Assembly (NCBI GenBank): GCA_022457155.1
Contig: JAJGOT010000526.1
Coordinates: 517,001 to 581,000, forward strand
Reading direction: 5' to 3'
Source of the DNA: Cladopsammia gracilis
Lineage: Eukaryota > Cnidaria > Anthozoa > Scleractinia > Dendrophylliidae
DNA: 64,000 nucleotides
Below, one piece after another: positions 29,320-42,422 of this stretch. The notes under the pieces were generated by a model, which worked only from the letters and a program-made list of their open reading frames with translations, was not told the origin of the DNA and made no database searches. Each line of letters starts with the position of its first letter. Positions within the stretch are counted from its first letter, which is position 1. Made by a program: the position numbers and the translations under genes.

Positions 29320-30188
29320 TCGCAAACGCTTGCCACAACATTTAACTTAATATTTGTTTTAACTGCGAACAAACCGGACACCTAGCTTCTGATTGTCCAG
29401 AGCCTGTCATGATTATGTGACATTTGTAAGGATGAAGAACCAACACAACCCGTCCTCGTCACTGGAAAAACTACACGGAGAAAGACAAACAAGACACGCC
29501 AATTCCTGAAGCAAAGAAAACGGACCCTAAAAATCGCGAACGTTCTGAATATGACAGCGAACAACCTTTTGAAGAGGAAAAACAGTGGACATCGGACAAA
29601 CAAACATAAACAGAAAAGCAAGTAACTGTCTAAATTTGCAAAAATTGTTTAGTTAAGCTTAAGCTTAAAAGCTTAAGCTTAAAAGTTCTTAATATGTAAT
29701 TTTACCAGAAGAATTTCTCCAAGTTTTTACATTCAGAGCTAAATTTACAACTTTGAATATCCGTGGTTTTGGCAATGAAGCCAAAAAACGCTCTGTTTTT
29801 GATTTTGCAAAAATATCCCGTTCTGATTTTATTGTTTACAAGAAACTTAAGCGACAAGACAAAATGCAGTAAATTCTCTGACAACTAAATGGCGCGGTAA
29901 AAGTTTCTGGTCGCTCGCTCTTGGAAAACAAGGCGGCGTTGCTATTCTTGTCGGTGAAAATACTGATTTCAAATGTTTACAATGGAAAAAAGATTCTTCT
30001 GGTAGAATTGTTAGTGTTTTAACTGAACCCGACGACACGAAAATTAATTTGGTTAATAGGAAGCTTACTTATGCACCCACGAATCCAAGTGAACGTAAGC
30101 TTTAGCTTAAATGCTTTTATGATACAATTCATGAATATTTTTTCTGAACTCTTCTAAAATTATTGCTGGCGATTTTAACTGCATTGAA
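29320..30188 (+). pseudogene. Decayed LINE: CCHC zinc knuckle and endonuclease domain
   Basis: At ~29350-29400 a frame reads CFNCEQTGHLASDCP, a CCHC knuckle as in LINE ORF1 or gag proteins. From ~29780 the frames read WRGKSFWSLALGKQGGVAIL then GRIVSVLTEPDD and, near 30160, IIAGDFNCIE, the APE-type endonuclease signature GDFNC. Stops and frameshifts interrupt all parts. A hAT-like element begins right after this point. Confidence 0.7.
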
Positions 30189-30842
30189 CAGGGCTCGAGA
30201 CTAACTTTTCAGCTTACTAGCCCAGTGGCTAGTAACAGGTTTGAATTCACTAGCCAAAATAAATTTTTACTAGCCAAAATTATACAGGGGGTGGGGGTGG
30301 GGGTGGTGATTGGGCGGGGGGAGACAATAATATAATATTATGTCGCACTGATTAAGAAAAAAACTTCAAGACTTGGAAACACAGCTTACGAACCTATTAC
30401 GGAAAAACGACGAGAAGGTAAGACTAACACTTTACAAACGTCCTTACGTACAGGAAAACGTTGAGAAGATAAGATTAACAACTTACGAACGTACGGATGT
30501 GCAAGAAAACAATGAGAAGATATGACTAACAACTTACAAACGTACAAATGTAAGAAGCAACATTGAGAAGATAAGGCTAATAAGTTACGAAAATACTGCT
30601 GACAGTGTTCGAACGTACGAGCTTACGGAAAAACATTGAGAAGATAAGACTAACTAACACCTTAGGAACATACGAATGTACAGGAAAACATTGAAAATGT
30701 AAGACTAAAACCTTAACGAAAGTACAGAGAAACATAATTTTCAGTTTGGTTTCGTTACGTCTGGTGCTTCATGATTTTTACTAGCCCAAATGGCTAGTGA
30801 AAGCAAAATTCCACTAGCCAAAACTAAATTTTTACTAGACTT

Positions 30843-30875
<33 letters not shown>

Positions 30876-30881
30876 ATTGAA
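30183..30881. mobile_element. hAT-like MITE inserted into the LINE
   Basis: Ends CAGGGCTCGAGACTAAC and GTTAGTCTCGAGCCCTG are perfect inverted repeats at 30189-30875. ATTGAA is repeated outside (30183-30188 and 30876-30881). The LINE frame continues on both sides. Internal direct motifs ACTAGCCAAAA repeat near both ends. TIR sequence suggests hAT although only 6 bp of the expected 8-bp duplication match. Confidence 0.7.
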
Positions 30882-32140
30882 AACGTTTCTGATAAGTTTG
30901 GAGGAAATCCTACAATTTCCACGGATTTGAAAGATTTGCACAGTGTTCATCGCTTATTGATATATCTGGCGCAAAAAAACACGGCCAACTGAAAAATACA
31001 ATGCACATGGTTTAATGCGGATAAAACTATCGGTACACGTTTCGATAATTTTTTTATTGCTCAGGACTTGTATGATTCCTTTCTAAAAATGTGAAATTTT
31101 GCCTTGTGTTTTTTCCGATCATGATTCTGTTGATTTAAGCTCAATTTGCATAATGCATTTTCCTGTGGACCAGGACTTTGGAGGCTAAATTTAGAATTTA
31201 ATATTTGCGATATGATCTCAGAAATTATTAAGAAACATGTATTGTACCGGAAAACATTTACTTCCATTCAAGGTTGGTGGGATTTTCTTAAAGAATCTAT
31301 AAAATTAGTTGCTATAGATTTTGGTCGAAGTAAACAACGCATATTAAATCGCGATAAGGCCACGCAACTATAATTTCTTTGATCGAAGCTAAACGGGCTC
31401 TTATTTGAAGGAGATAACTCAGCGAAAACCACCATAGAAACGCTTGAAAGAGAATTTCGGGCCATTAATTTATCCCAAATGAGAGGAAGCCAAATTCGTA
31501 GCAGAGTCCAATGGCTTGAAGGTGAAAAAGCAACACGTTCTCAGAAAAATACTGTTAAATCTATTTATAACTCCACAGGTGTTGAAGTCTTTTCACAAGA
31601 CTCCGGCACATTTCGATTTTTACCGTAATTTGTACTCGCAAGAACCTGTTAATTTAACAGTCCAAACCGAATTTTTCAACAAACTTGAAAACAGATTAAG
31701 TGAGAGCGAAATTTTATCCTGCAAAGGATTTTTATCTTTGGTTGAAATTGCCCAAGCAATGCGTGGACTTTCTTCAGGGAAAACCCCCGGTTCAGATGGA
31801 TGACGTTAAATTCTGGTATCTTTTAGGCACTATTCTGTTCGAAATTATAAATTTAGTTTGGAAAATAATTATCTGAGTGATTCAATGCAAGGAAGCGTGA
31901 CCAGATTACTTTACAAGAAAGATGATAAGAAAAACCTCACAAATTGGTGGCCCGACCATTTCGCTACTCAATGTTGATTACAAAATTGGTTCAAAAGCTC
32001 TTACAAACAGACTTTCAAAAGTGTTACCCTCGATTATTCAAGAAGATCAAACTTGTTCCGTCCCAGGTAGGACGATTTTTGAGAATTTATTTCTCTTGCG
32101 TGACACTCCAGATTATATAAATATTACCAAATTTTGATTT
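30882..32140 (+). pseudogene. Decayed LINE: rest of endonuclease/linker and reverse transcriptase
   Basis: Continues the LINE after the hAT-like insertion (GGNPTISTDLKDLHSVHRLL). From 31516 the frame reads toward AMRGLSSGKTPGSDG, and from 31930 GPTISLLNVDYKIGSKALTN followed by EDQTCSVPGRTIFENLFLLRD, the fingers/palm entry of a non-LTR reverse transcriptase. It is broken by frameshifts and ends before the YxDD motif, so it is dead. Confidence 0.75.
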
Positions 32141-33412
32141 CCAAATCAGTTTCTCGGGCAATTTTCCATACACAACAGGTGTATTTTATTCGGAATTTAG
32201 TCATACTAGTTATTCTAGACCGAGAAAAAGTTGTTTTTGTGAGCTTTTGTGGAATTTGTGCAGTCTAAATGTACTATGCAGACGGTCGCGTAATAAGCTT
32301 ACTGTTTTAGAGAATTGCTAAAATTGAAAAATAGCCTGGTCGTCAATCTTAATTCTAATTTTTCTTGTGCTTCCGACCTTTCACCTAAGTGAAGCTTATC
32401 ATCATCGTTTCTGTTTGTCAGAGAGCTCCGCTGTTAGGCTAAGCCTATCTATATATATATATTATTTGTAGGCCAGGAAGGGTTTTCCACCTCTCTAGTC
32501 TCTAACCGTTTCACTGCAAATTAATATTTCTATTAATATTTTCTAAACTGCCCAGTACAACATTTTCGTTATACTTAGTAGGTTACCAAGGCACCGTTCC
32601 TTTTTTCAGTGGTTGAGGGCTTGACTTGGTTGGGGTTGGAGTTTTATGGTTTGTTGTTGTGAAATAGAATGACCTCCCTCTATTTTTGTTCTTTTCTGCG
32701 CTTTTTCCAAGTTATCACAAGCTTCGCATGATGATTGCTATCTGCATCTTTGCATTGTTAGTCAGGACATACACCCTGGACAATGTGATGTGAGCTTGTT
32801 TTTGTCTTCTTACGCTTCTCAGCTTCCGCTACAGGTTGTAAACCAGATTGTGTCTATCAAACATAAGCGGATGCCTGGGATGTACTTGATCCAGTACCTC
32901 ATTCGCAAGTCTGCAGCCTCCACCTCAGCAGTTTTTTAATCATCTGGGTATTTTGTCTAAAAGTCGCTCTTCCATAAAAAAATGTATCTGCGTCGCAGAT
33001 AATACTCCTTCAGAAGAAAAAAGTGTCTCACCATTAGCGTCTCTGCAAGCAGCTTTCATTTTACTTGCAACTGTCGCATGATTCAATTTTCGCTTTTAGT
33101 TTTCCCATGCAACCATCAACGTTTTCCAAAACCTCTTCTTTTTCTCACTAAATGTTTTATTTATTTACTTCTCAGTTCTGCGTAGACTGAAAAATATTCG
33201 GTTTTCTCTCCAATCCTCGAACGGGAAGTGCAAAGGCGCTGATGCACATAAGGAGTGGCATGTAGTGCGGATCCTCGCGCACAAGTGTAAGCCTTATGCG
33301 CCCGTTGTGGTCTCTCCGTATTCACACCCACAGCAGATCTTCTCGACTGTCTTAGCTTCCACCGCTTACTTTCAGTGCACTTGCGTAAAAAAATGAACTG
33401 TTTTGCAGCCTC

Positions 33413-33738
33413 ATTTTAGCCCCAGGTGGGGTACTCGGGTATAAACATGATGGGGGGGGAGGGGGTCCGACGTATTTTTATGGGTCTAAAAATTTTAACT
33501 CCTGTATGTTTTTTTGGGTTGAAGATTTAACCGTGTAATTTTTGGGTCTGAAAAATCTGTGGGTATTGTTTTGGGTTCGAATTTCCACCAGGCTAATAGT
33601 TCTTACGCAATTCAAGAAAGTCATGTATTTTTTTGCGTCTAAAATTTCCAGTCTTGTATTTTTTTGGGTGCAAAATATTAGGCTCCGTCGGACGCCCCCG
33701 TCACGTTTATACCCGAGTACCCCACCTGGGATTTTAGC
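33413..33738. mobile_element. hAT-like MITE with 8-bp duplication ATTTTAGC
   Basis: Element 33421-33730 with TIRs CCCAGGTGGGGTACTCGGGT and ACCCGAGTACCCCACCTGGG. ATTTTAGC occurs at 33413-33420 and 33731-33738, an exact 8-bp target duplication as made by hAT transposases. There is no coding content. Confidence 0.85.
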
Positions 33739-35269
33739 GCCCAACCCTCTTGTTCTGTAAGATGTAACTAAGCCAGGTGATGTTGCGTCGAGCGTCATCA
33801 CTTTTTCTCATTGAAAGACTGAACTCATCAGCTTACAACTTCTTACTGTTAGACAACCTTTATAGTTTTCATAAGAGGTTCTTTCTTCTTCTAAAACACA
33901 TTTTCCATAAGTGGCATGAAGAAAGTCTCCATCAGAAAACTCCCAGAATATAACTGCCTTATTAAAAAATGAAATTTGCTTTACTGAACTAACATTTGAA
34001 TTGTCACTCAGATGTTAATTAAACCCTCCCTTTTTAATATATCCCAGGCTTATTATTGTACGCTTCCAGTAAAAAGTGTTTTTATGTCTGCTCAGATTGA
34101 ATAAAACAAAAGACTTGTTATTCAAAAGCTATGACAATCCTACATATAAAATTCACCTGTCGAGGGCTTACCCCTAAATATACAGTCAAGGGGACATCTA
34201 TAACCAAAACTGCCACGCCCTCTCACTAACGGGCACAGCCGACCCCACCGTCCTTCACCAATTTTCTATTCAGATTTAGCTCCTTTCCCTGGTCAATTTA
34301 CGGAGTAATTCCTTTTCTTATCTTAAAGCTTACCCTGGCCTTTTTTTTATGAAAATGGGTAATCACCTCAAATAAGCGCTCTTCCTGCTCTCCCCAACTC
34401 CTCCCTCCCCCTCCCCCCCCCCCCTCCCCCGACACACACACCCCAGTTTATATAATCTGCTACTTCATTGATTTTCCGAGTGACATCGATTTTTAAATTA
34501 CAAAGTAAAATTGTGTTGAGGTGTTTGCTAACTTAAATCAAGTTCAGCAGTTTTTTTTTATGTCAGTACCACTTTAAATTTTTTGACGGACAATTTTTGA
34601 GGAAGTTATGCAAACAGGAAATGGGGATGTTTATTTCAGACCTGCGATCCGGCATGCAGTTCTGTCTCTTTTACGCATCATTCCTTTTCAAGCGCTGCGG
34701 ATGATTCACGTACACGGAACACTCACTCGTTTTTCGAACTACAAGGTTAGTAGTTTTATTTTATTTTATTTATTTATTTATTTTTTTAATTACACATACA
34801 TATACTTTATCTTTAACACTTCCGAAGCTATCATGATTTTTTACAATATTCCAATAACCACATTCTCATTAAGTAGCATTATTTTATGTTTATGATATAC
34901 CGAGTGAGTGAGAGAGTGAGTGCCCGATATTGCGTGCCTGGCCATTAAGCAATCGCTTTATCTCCTCGAAAACATGAAAAAATTTGCACATAACGCCATG
35001 CATGAACGTGACTACCGAGAAAGGCAGAAGAAATTTATTTCACACTTTCACTGAAGACGTAAAATGGTACATTTTGTGAACAAATGTGATAACGAACATT
35101 AGTTTTTGTTTCCGACTTCATTTCTTAATGATGTGATTTAGATAAGGGAACTGAGAGCAAAATATCTGATATTTCGCATTCGATGTTTGTATTTATATGC
35201 CGCAAAATGAATAACAAAATGACCGTTGGTAACGATTTTTTTTTATTCAATCGCACATGTATCGCAATT

Positions 35270-35793
35270 CTTTGTCATTACTTACTTACTTAATCCTCTT
35301 CGTTCCTAAGTGGAACGTAGGTCTTCAACTAGAGCGTGCCACCTAACCCTATTTTGTGCAGTGCCCTTTGCCTCATTCCATGTGAGATGTTTACCCTCCA
35401 ACTCTGCCTTACATTCCACTGCCCGATCTTCACACACGCTTTTGGTGACAGCAATTTCATCGGCGGTTTATGCGCCATTCTCTGCTTCGCACGTTGCTCC
35501 AGCCGGGTGTTAACATCTTGTACCCTTGCTTCCCAGTAGGGCGCAGTGGTAATTCTAATTTCGGTTTCTGTAATATGTTTCTTTTCCAGGAGTGGGTTAT
35601 CAGCCCGCCGCCCAACCCCCAACCTGGAGGACCAGGGGCTGTTCTTCGTCTGGCCTCTACCCTTTGACCAATCCGGCATGGTTAGACCTGCCAGGGACCA
35701 AAGTCCCCGCCGGCACAGCTCTCTGGGTCATTGAGACACACAAGCTCCACCACCACGGCAAGGTGTCAGCCCAATGTGGAGATCCTTTGTCAT
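35270..35793 (-). mobile_element. LINE-derived insertion with 9-bp duplication
   Basis: A 506-bp insert (35279-35784) flanked by CTTTGTCAT at 35270-35278 and 35785-35793. On the - strand it ends in TTAAGTAAGTAAGTAA, a microsatellite tail typical of LINE or SINE insertions. It interrupts only the right arm of the giant inverted repeat. Confidence 0.7.
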
Positions 35794-36544
35794 AACAGAC
35801 CATTATTGCCATTACAGATGCCATTTCGTATAACGTTCATTCGTTATCAGGGGATATCAATTCATTAATTGATAATTTTCGAACAACATTGAGCCGGTAT
35901 TTGTCTAACTTTCTGATACGAAAAATGGCTATACTGCACCACAATCTATCAAACTTTTCCCTGCTCTGTTACATTTGCCCCATTTTTTATTTATGAAATC
36001 AATTTATATATAAACAATCAACGTTTAGGCAAAAGGGCTAGTTCTAAATCGAAATGGCAAGGAACGATATCGGCTGGTGAATTTCTGGTAATTTTAGGAA
36101 CATTCAAAATGCGGAAAGTATACCTACCATCTGTTTGGTCGTTCGTGGCTCAAACTTTGCCCTTTTCGGATTAATTTAAATAAATGCAACAAGGAAGGAT
36201 AGTTCTTTGCATCAGCAATGATCAATTTACTTCAATAACGGGCTAAGAGTCGAAGTCTCAAGAACACCTTCGATCTACCAATATGGCGGCCCGCCGAGGC
36301 CACCCCAAAACGGCCTTGTTAATATTTTCCAAAGTAAAAAGAAATGAAACCTTAAACTATCCATTCCGTATTCAGGACCCTAAACCAAGCCTACATGGTG
36401 AATTTCAGCCAAATCGGTGATGTACAGTGGCCGCGACTTTCCAAAAAAGTTCGAATTTTACAGAGTATTGCTCTTAAAACACCTAGTATCTTTGTAAGTT
36501 AATAAATACTGTGTTTCAAATGAGTTTTCAAGTCTTTCATTTAG

Positions 36545-36703
36545 ATCTCCAGATCTCTTAACCTTGTGCTGCCTGCGAGCCATTCACCAATGAATGCAGG
36601 TGCTTTTAAAGCTGCCCTGAGGAAACCCCCGAAAGGCAGCAGAGCAAAAGCCCTCAAAGTGAGCCACTGGACACTCAAGAAAGTGCCATACAGGAGACCA
36701 CAG
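36545..36703 (+). CDS. Putative host gene, basic exon
   Basis: Acceptor TTTCATTTAG|ATCTCC, 53 open codons, donor CCACAG|GTTTGT, phase 0 at the start. The peptide is basic (AALRKPPKGSRAKALKVSHW). Continues the same proposed gene as 27400-27543; the phase to the next exon would require an alternative donor 4 nt later. Confidence 0.4.
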
Positions 36704-37143
36704 GTTTGTGTATGTGTGTGTTTTACAAAACTTCATGACTGCTCTATGTTCTTCAACATGTTGTGACTGAGTAGTAAAGTGTTAATGCTTAGTTTACTCC
36801 ATCATTCAACAACATGCAAACTCTGAGGTTCAAGACTCATTCAGCAAACAGATGCTTTACTCTAAACCTTCATGAGTCATTGTAGTGAGTGTTTAGAAGT
36901 TCATCCCAGCAGGGTCGAAAGGCCTTTGTGATTCAGGTAGCTTGTGATTCACATTGTTGAAAAGCATATTTTTTTGCAGTCGATATGGTTGTTGATTTTA
37001 TTATCTGACTGCAGCAAAATTAAGTGCAGTTTTGTCGTCCAAGCATTTTAAGTCACAGTTCAAATCATGTTAATTACGAAAGGCAAAATAAGACACTTAA
37101 GATCATAGTTTGCTAACCCTGCTTAATTTTTTGTCCTCTTTAG

Positions 37144-37347
37144 GGTACATTGGACACAAAACATTTGGAGTAACAGCTTCTCCAGACATTATAAAGAGAG
37201 CTGAGGACCAGGTTAGGAGTGTGCCAAAACCACTGGCTTTCAACTTATTAAACATTTTTGTTGACTTGAAAACACAGGCTGAATCAAACATTTCTGGCCA
37301 AACTGGCAAAAAGGCTTTGGATAAAAACATAATTGCTGCCATTCAGT
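37144..37347 (+). CDS. Putative host gene, BEN-like exon
   Basis: Acceptor CCTCTTTAG|GGTACA, donor CATTCAGT|GTATGT. The ~67-residue peptide (LLNIFVDLKTQAESNISGQT, then GKKALDKNIIAAIQ) resembles the helical core of BEN domains, which bind DNA. The resemblance is by eye, so the family is tentative. A possible terminal exon in matching phase starts at 43160. Confidence 0.4.
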
Positions 37348-37948
37348 GTATGTTTTTCTCTCTTGATTTTAGTGCTGTTAAGTGATTTTAATAATTTCAT
37401 TGGTTGGAAAATCAAGTGGCTTACTTTTGCATATGATATTATGACCAAAAATATAATGCCCTGGTTATACAGCTTAATCATTAATCTAATCCCAGGTTAG
37501 AGTGAACTTAATGGTTTCAGTAATGTCCAATAAGGATCTATCCCAAAGTTTATTGCCTTCAAGTTTTGAATGGAAGTTATCTTTAACTTGAGCTAAGAAT
37601 TTGCTTTAAAAATGTTGTCCATGCTAACAAAAACCTGGGTTTACTTTTAATCATGATTACAATAAGTGCTTAAATTGGCTTTCGAACAAGTGGGCCCTTA
37701 ACTCTAGTATTTTTTTTTGTTTTATACTGTACCCAAAATATGGATTAGACTCACATGAAACAAATTCTCAGTCTTAGAAAATAATAAAACATTTATAGTC
37801 ACTTTAAGACTATTTATTGTGGTTAATATTATAAAACTCCAGCAAACAAGGTTCACGAGTCAACGGCGTCCCCTATTGTTGTATGATCACTCTGTGTTTA
37901 AGATATCTAAAAAAAAGTTTTATTTTTCAAAATTGTATTTTAATAGAG

Positions 37949-38416
37949 TCTTAGGCCCTGGCCACACTAATGCGTTTTCAAAGTCTCCGTTTTCATCTCG
38001 GCGAAAATGAAGCAAAATATTTTTGTCCACACAAAAATGCTTGAAAACGATGAAAACGACTGGGACCTGGGATTGCGCATGTGTAAAAGATGATGTAAGC
38101 AACTGATGCTCCGATTTGGACTGGAACCGACGGCATGTGATGTCACCGTTTTCAGAAGTCTCCATTTTTACCTGTCCACACTTAGTAAAGACAGGTGATG
38201 CTTTTTACATCATCGTTTTCAAAAGTCTTCGTTTGTCCACACTAGAAATGAAGTGTTCTCAAAATGATACGTTTTCAAAAGTCTCCACTTTTGAAACCGT
38301 TTTCGAAAGTCTTCGTTTTCATCAGCGGTTTCGGGCGCTTTAGTGTGGACGATAGGCGAAAACACGTCAAAGCATATGCGTTTTCAAACGAAAATGCATT
38401 AGTGTATTTGGGGTCT
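37949..38416. mobile_element. Harbinger-type MITE (GGCCCTGGCCACACTAATGCG)
   Basis: Left GGCCCTGGCCACACTAATGC and right GCATTAGTGTATTTGGGG are imperfect inverted repeats, with TCTTA flanking both sides. The inside is dominated by direct and inverted copies of GTTTTCAAAAGTCT-like units. Confidence 0.6.
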
Positions 38417-38674
38417 TATTGTACTAATTAAAATAATAAACATTTAAGAAGGCATTGACAGTCTGTTATTCAAGATATTTGAGTGCAATGTCCTAATATA
38501 AATCCGAAATTCTTTTACTTCTCTACTTCCATGACCTCGCACAATTCATGCTCAGGAGATTGCAGACTTCCCTCTGAATATAAATTCCCACCTGGAATTC
38601 TGCCTTGGATTATTACAGACACCTTTTAGCTAGATAATATTAAGTATTGGGAAATTCCAAACCACTGGTTATCT

Positions 38675-38895
38675 GGGATTCCAGTCCCACCTGGGATCCC
38701 GCCTTGCAACAAACTGATCTGGGAGTGGGAATTGTCTTGGGATTTTTCCAGGGATCCCACTCGGGATTCCAGTCCCACCCGGGATCCCGCCTTGCAACAA
38801 ACTGATGTAAGAATCGTCGTATTACTGGGATTTTTCCCGGGATCCCACTCCGGATCCCACTCGATATCCCATACCAAAATCCCACCCTGGATCCC
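38675..38895. repeat. 88-bp tandem repeat, ~2.3 copies
   Basis: GGGATTCCAGTCCCAC begins copies at 38675 and 38763. Each holds GGGATCCCGCCTTGCAACAA. GGGATCCC motifs are spread through the unit. Confidence 0.8.
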
Positions 38896-38899
38896 GACA

Positions 38900-40480
38900 A
38901 AAATTTTACCAGGGGCTGTGAAGTTAGAACTATAAAATTAAGTCTTCTTTTGTTTGCATAATTAATCAGATATTATTACGACTGAATTTGAGCAAGTTTT
39001 ATAAACATTTCTCCAAAACTAACGAGAACACAATGACAAAGTCAATCACAAATTGATATCAACATAAATTCCCATCAAAAAATGTAATATATTTCACGGT
39101 ATAAAAGTCCCTCGGCTTGACTCGACTGCTTGAAAATTCTTTATAACTCCGCTTCTTCGAAAGAAACATAGCCCCCCATTGATAAAAACGCATGAAGTTC
39201 TTCGAAGCAAGATTTCCTCGCTTAAAGCTTTCCTTTTCTCCACTACAGCGGCTTCTGAGTATTCTTTAAAGCTTTCTTTTTCCATTTTGAATATTTTAAA
39301 TCTGTGTTATTAGTACTCCGATAAGACAAAACTATGGTTTTGAAAACCAAGCACATACCGAGCGCGGCAGCCATTTTTGTAGAATTTGTATGTGACCTGA
39401 AGACCCAGTAAATAATAAAATATGCATGCATAAATTTGCATGGACTATCGTGACACCAAAAAAAATGAAGAAGAAAAACGGAGGGTAAGCCTTACCTCAT
39501 GTCGCTTCGCGCATAAGTAATAATGGCCAAATTTCTAAACAACGACTTACATTGGGTTCGTGTGTAATCGCATTTGTTTTTTGTTTTTTCACGAGATGTA
39601 GTTGAAAATTGTTGAATGACAGTGTGACATGAAATGTCGGGAAGTGATGACAAATTACATTTGCTGCAAGCAACTTAAGATTAAGTGGGATTTTACAACA
39701 ATTACCTGAGTTTCAGAGGATTTCCTTGCGTGCTACATAAATAACTCGGTTGACTAGGAGGATTAAAGTTTGTAGAAAACATAAAAAGCGCGCCAGAAAA
39801 TACTTCGAAATCCATAAAGGAAGGATATTAAATGCCACGCCATTTCCAGTCAAAGTCACCGTTGCATAATTAGGAGCTCTATAAAGGGCTCGATTCTCTT
39901 ACCTGTACAATGGCCAGATAAAAGGACAAACATGAAGCAAACAAAGATCACGTGGTTTGACATCATGATAATTGCATTCACATCATTCGCAATTATGAAC
40001 TTGACTTTATCGTTAGATCTGAAGAACAAAAAAAAATTATAAAGTTTTGTGAAAAATGTTGTAAAATTTTATAAAAATTTTTTTGTTAAGACATATGGAG
40101 ATTTTTTACAAAATTTTATGATTTTACTCGGTTTTCCCGAATAAAATTGTACAAAATTTTATAAAAATAGTTTTGAAGCTCTTTATAAAATTTTATATGA
40201 TTTTATTCGGTTTTCCCAAATAAAATTAATTGTATAAAATTCTATAGAATTTTGTGAAATGTTATAACATTTTATAAATTAATTATAAAACGCTAAATTA
40301 AAACCAGTTTATGGGCAGTTTTTTTTTTATTCCTCTCGAAGCGAGGTTTATAAATTTGTTGCGCATGGGTATCCTAAATTATACTCCCAAGAAAATGATA
40401 TGGATCCGGGTGCTTTACCAGTAGACTTTCTTTGGGCTTGACTGATATTGAGGATACTTTAGATTGATGTTTATTGATAT
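38900..40480. other. No recognisable gene; AT-rich repeat near 40.0-40.3 kb
   Basis: No supported gene. From about 40030 to 40290 there are many ATAAAATTTTATA-like palindromic units, probably a decayed AT-rich satellite. Confidence 0.4.
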
Positions 40481-40486
40481 AAGACT

Positions 40487-41107
40487 TACAGTCAAACCGG
40501 ATGTTCTTTTGCAGGCAACTGTGCAAACTTCCGCCGCAACATTGGTATTTTGATTGACAGTTTGCTTTGAGCAAGTTGGAAGTTGTGCGAACAAGTTGCA
40601 ACTTTCGCGAGCAAGTTCCTATTTCAAACTTGCTGTCAGTTGCCGGATTTCTGAATCGAAAGTATTTGGTTAGGTTACCTTGCAGTATTCCACAAACTCT
40701 ACGATGTCACGAGTAGAAACTGTTCATTCCTTCCAGCCAGGTTTACCGGGAAATTATGTCTCGTGTTGTAAAAATCTGTTTACAATATTGGATACAGTTT
40801 GCCTTGATAATCCAACAATGCGTGCAACTTGTTCTTGTTTTACACCAGACGACCATTATTCTCTCTCTTTTCTCAACCAAGGTGGTATTATTGCGATGTA
40901 CGTGGGCCATATAACCGAAGAAGGACGTGTTTTCACAAAATTCGCAATTTGCAACTGACAACAAGTTTGAAATAGGAACTTGCTCGCGAAAGTTGCAACT
41001 TGCTCGCGTAACTTCCAACTTGCTCGAAGCAAACTGTCAATCAAAATACTAATGTTGCGGCGAAAGTTTGCAAATTTGCCCGCAAAAGAACATCCGGTTT
41101 GACTGTA
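40487..41107. mobile_element. Tc1/mariner-derived MITE with TA duplication
   Basis: Element 40489-41105 begins CAGTCAAACCGGATGTTCTT and ends with the complement CATCCGGTTTGACTG, flanked by TA. The TIRs are long (~160 bp). On the - strand inside is a helix-turn-helix-like peptide (KQEQVARIVGLSRQTVSNIV) near 40760-40850, consistent with the N-terminus of a mariner-type transposase, so the element is an internal deletion product of an autonomous one. Confidence 0.78.
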
Positions 41108-42383
41108 AGCTTATAGTTGTACAAAATTTAACCCTCTGAAAATATTATCACAGAACAGCGATAGTTTTACAGGGAACTTATAGCCCCTTACCATAACATA
41201 TTTATCTGGGTACCCTTTCAGCTTTTACACTGTATGCATGGTGTCAACATGTAGTTTCTCTTTCAAGTATGATCAAAACTACAGATTACACAGGTGGAAA
41301 TTATTTCACAAATATTCAACATTTACATGATGTTAGCATCATTTGTGAATGACCAGTGAGTGAAATATACATTGCATATCTTGAGTTTACGGCATTCCTT
41401 GTAAAATAGTTCAATAAGAAATATTATTCAAATGGTTTAGTAAGGAGGATTTTTGTTTACAATTTGGATAAAAACATTTATTAATATATGGAAAAAAGCG
41501 TTTTTCTGTTAGCAATTACCAGCTAATGTTTAGCGGCTATATAGGTAAACATGCACATAATTGTACATGTATGTATTTCATGTGAAACATCAAAATTACT
41601 GCTTGACATTAATTATTGGAACAGTGATCAGCACCTCAAATCTCCTCAGAATATCAATGTACAAGCAAGTACATAGATTACGGGAAATGAGAACCTGATC
41701 ACCTTCAACTTGAGTTGTCTGTGGAAATTGAATATAAATTCGCAATAGTAATTGTGAATGTGAACTGTTTTGACACCAGTAAGAAAAATGTACATGTACA
41801 TATTTGATTTTGGGATTTTTAAAGTGGCTAACTGGTTATGAAGGTCCTTCCTGGTCTCCATACATTGCTTATGGTATTTGCAGAGAATTTGTTGCTACAT
41901 CTTGAATATTCATGTTTTGTGATCAATTTCTTAATTCTCATGACCTGTATCCTAAATACAGTAGTGTTATTGTTGGGAGAATCTTGCGCCACTTTCTCAA
42001 CCAATCGAAAATAAAACCAAAACAATCATGACTTGCTCGCACGCATTTTCACACGCTTGGCACTGGCTACCTGTAATTGCTCCGCATTCTGATTGCTTCA
42101 TTGGATTGACTGTGTGTTCGAGCAAAGTAATCACTTTGGCAGACCTTCCAACCCCCCCCCCCCCCCCCCCATCACATGCAAATCTGGAAGTTTTGAAAAA
42201 AAGTCCAGAAAAACCTGGAGATTGGGACCTCAGACCAGGAGATTTCCAAAATATGCGTCAAATTAAAAAAAAAAAAAAGATTATTTGTTTGAGTGTTGTT
42301 TTTTTTTTACCTTTTTAGTTCCCCCTGTTGTATTCTTTTGCTGCTTTTTTGTAGCTTACTGCCTAAAGAGGCGTAAGCTACTT

Positions 42384-42422
<39 letters not shown>

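Larger units (their letters stand above)
27598..36481. repeat. Giant 8.9-kb inverted-repeat structure in a host intron
   Basis: About 27600-28860 is repeated in reverse at about 34470-36480, with point differences. Examples are CCGCCATATTGGTAGATCGA (27750) against 36280, and GATGCGTAAAAGAGACAGAA (about 28719) against 34660. The right arm carries a LINE piece at 35279-35784 and extra sequence near 34760-34900. The tips read CTTAAGAGTAATAC and GTATTGCTCTTAA. The interior holds a decayed LINE and a hAT-like MITE. It lies between the 27400 and 36545 exons. Confidence 0.75.

Noticed and set aside
27598..36481. LTR retrotransposon or endogenous retrovirus
   Set aside because: The end repeats are inverted, not direct, and the RT inside belongs to a non-LTR element.
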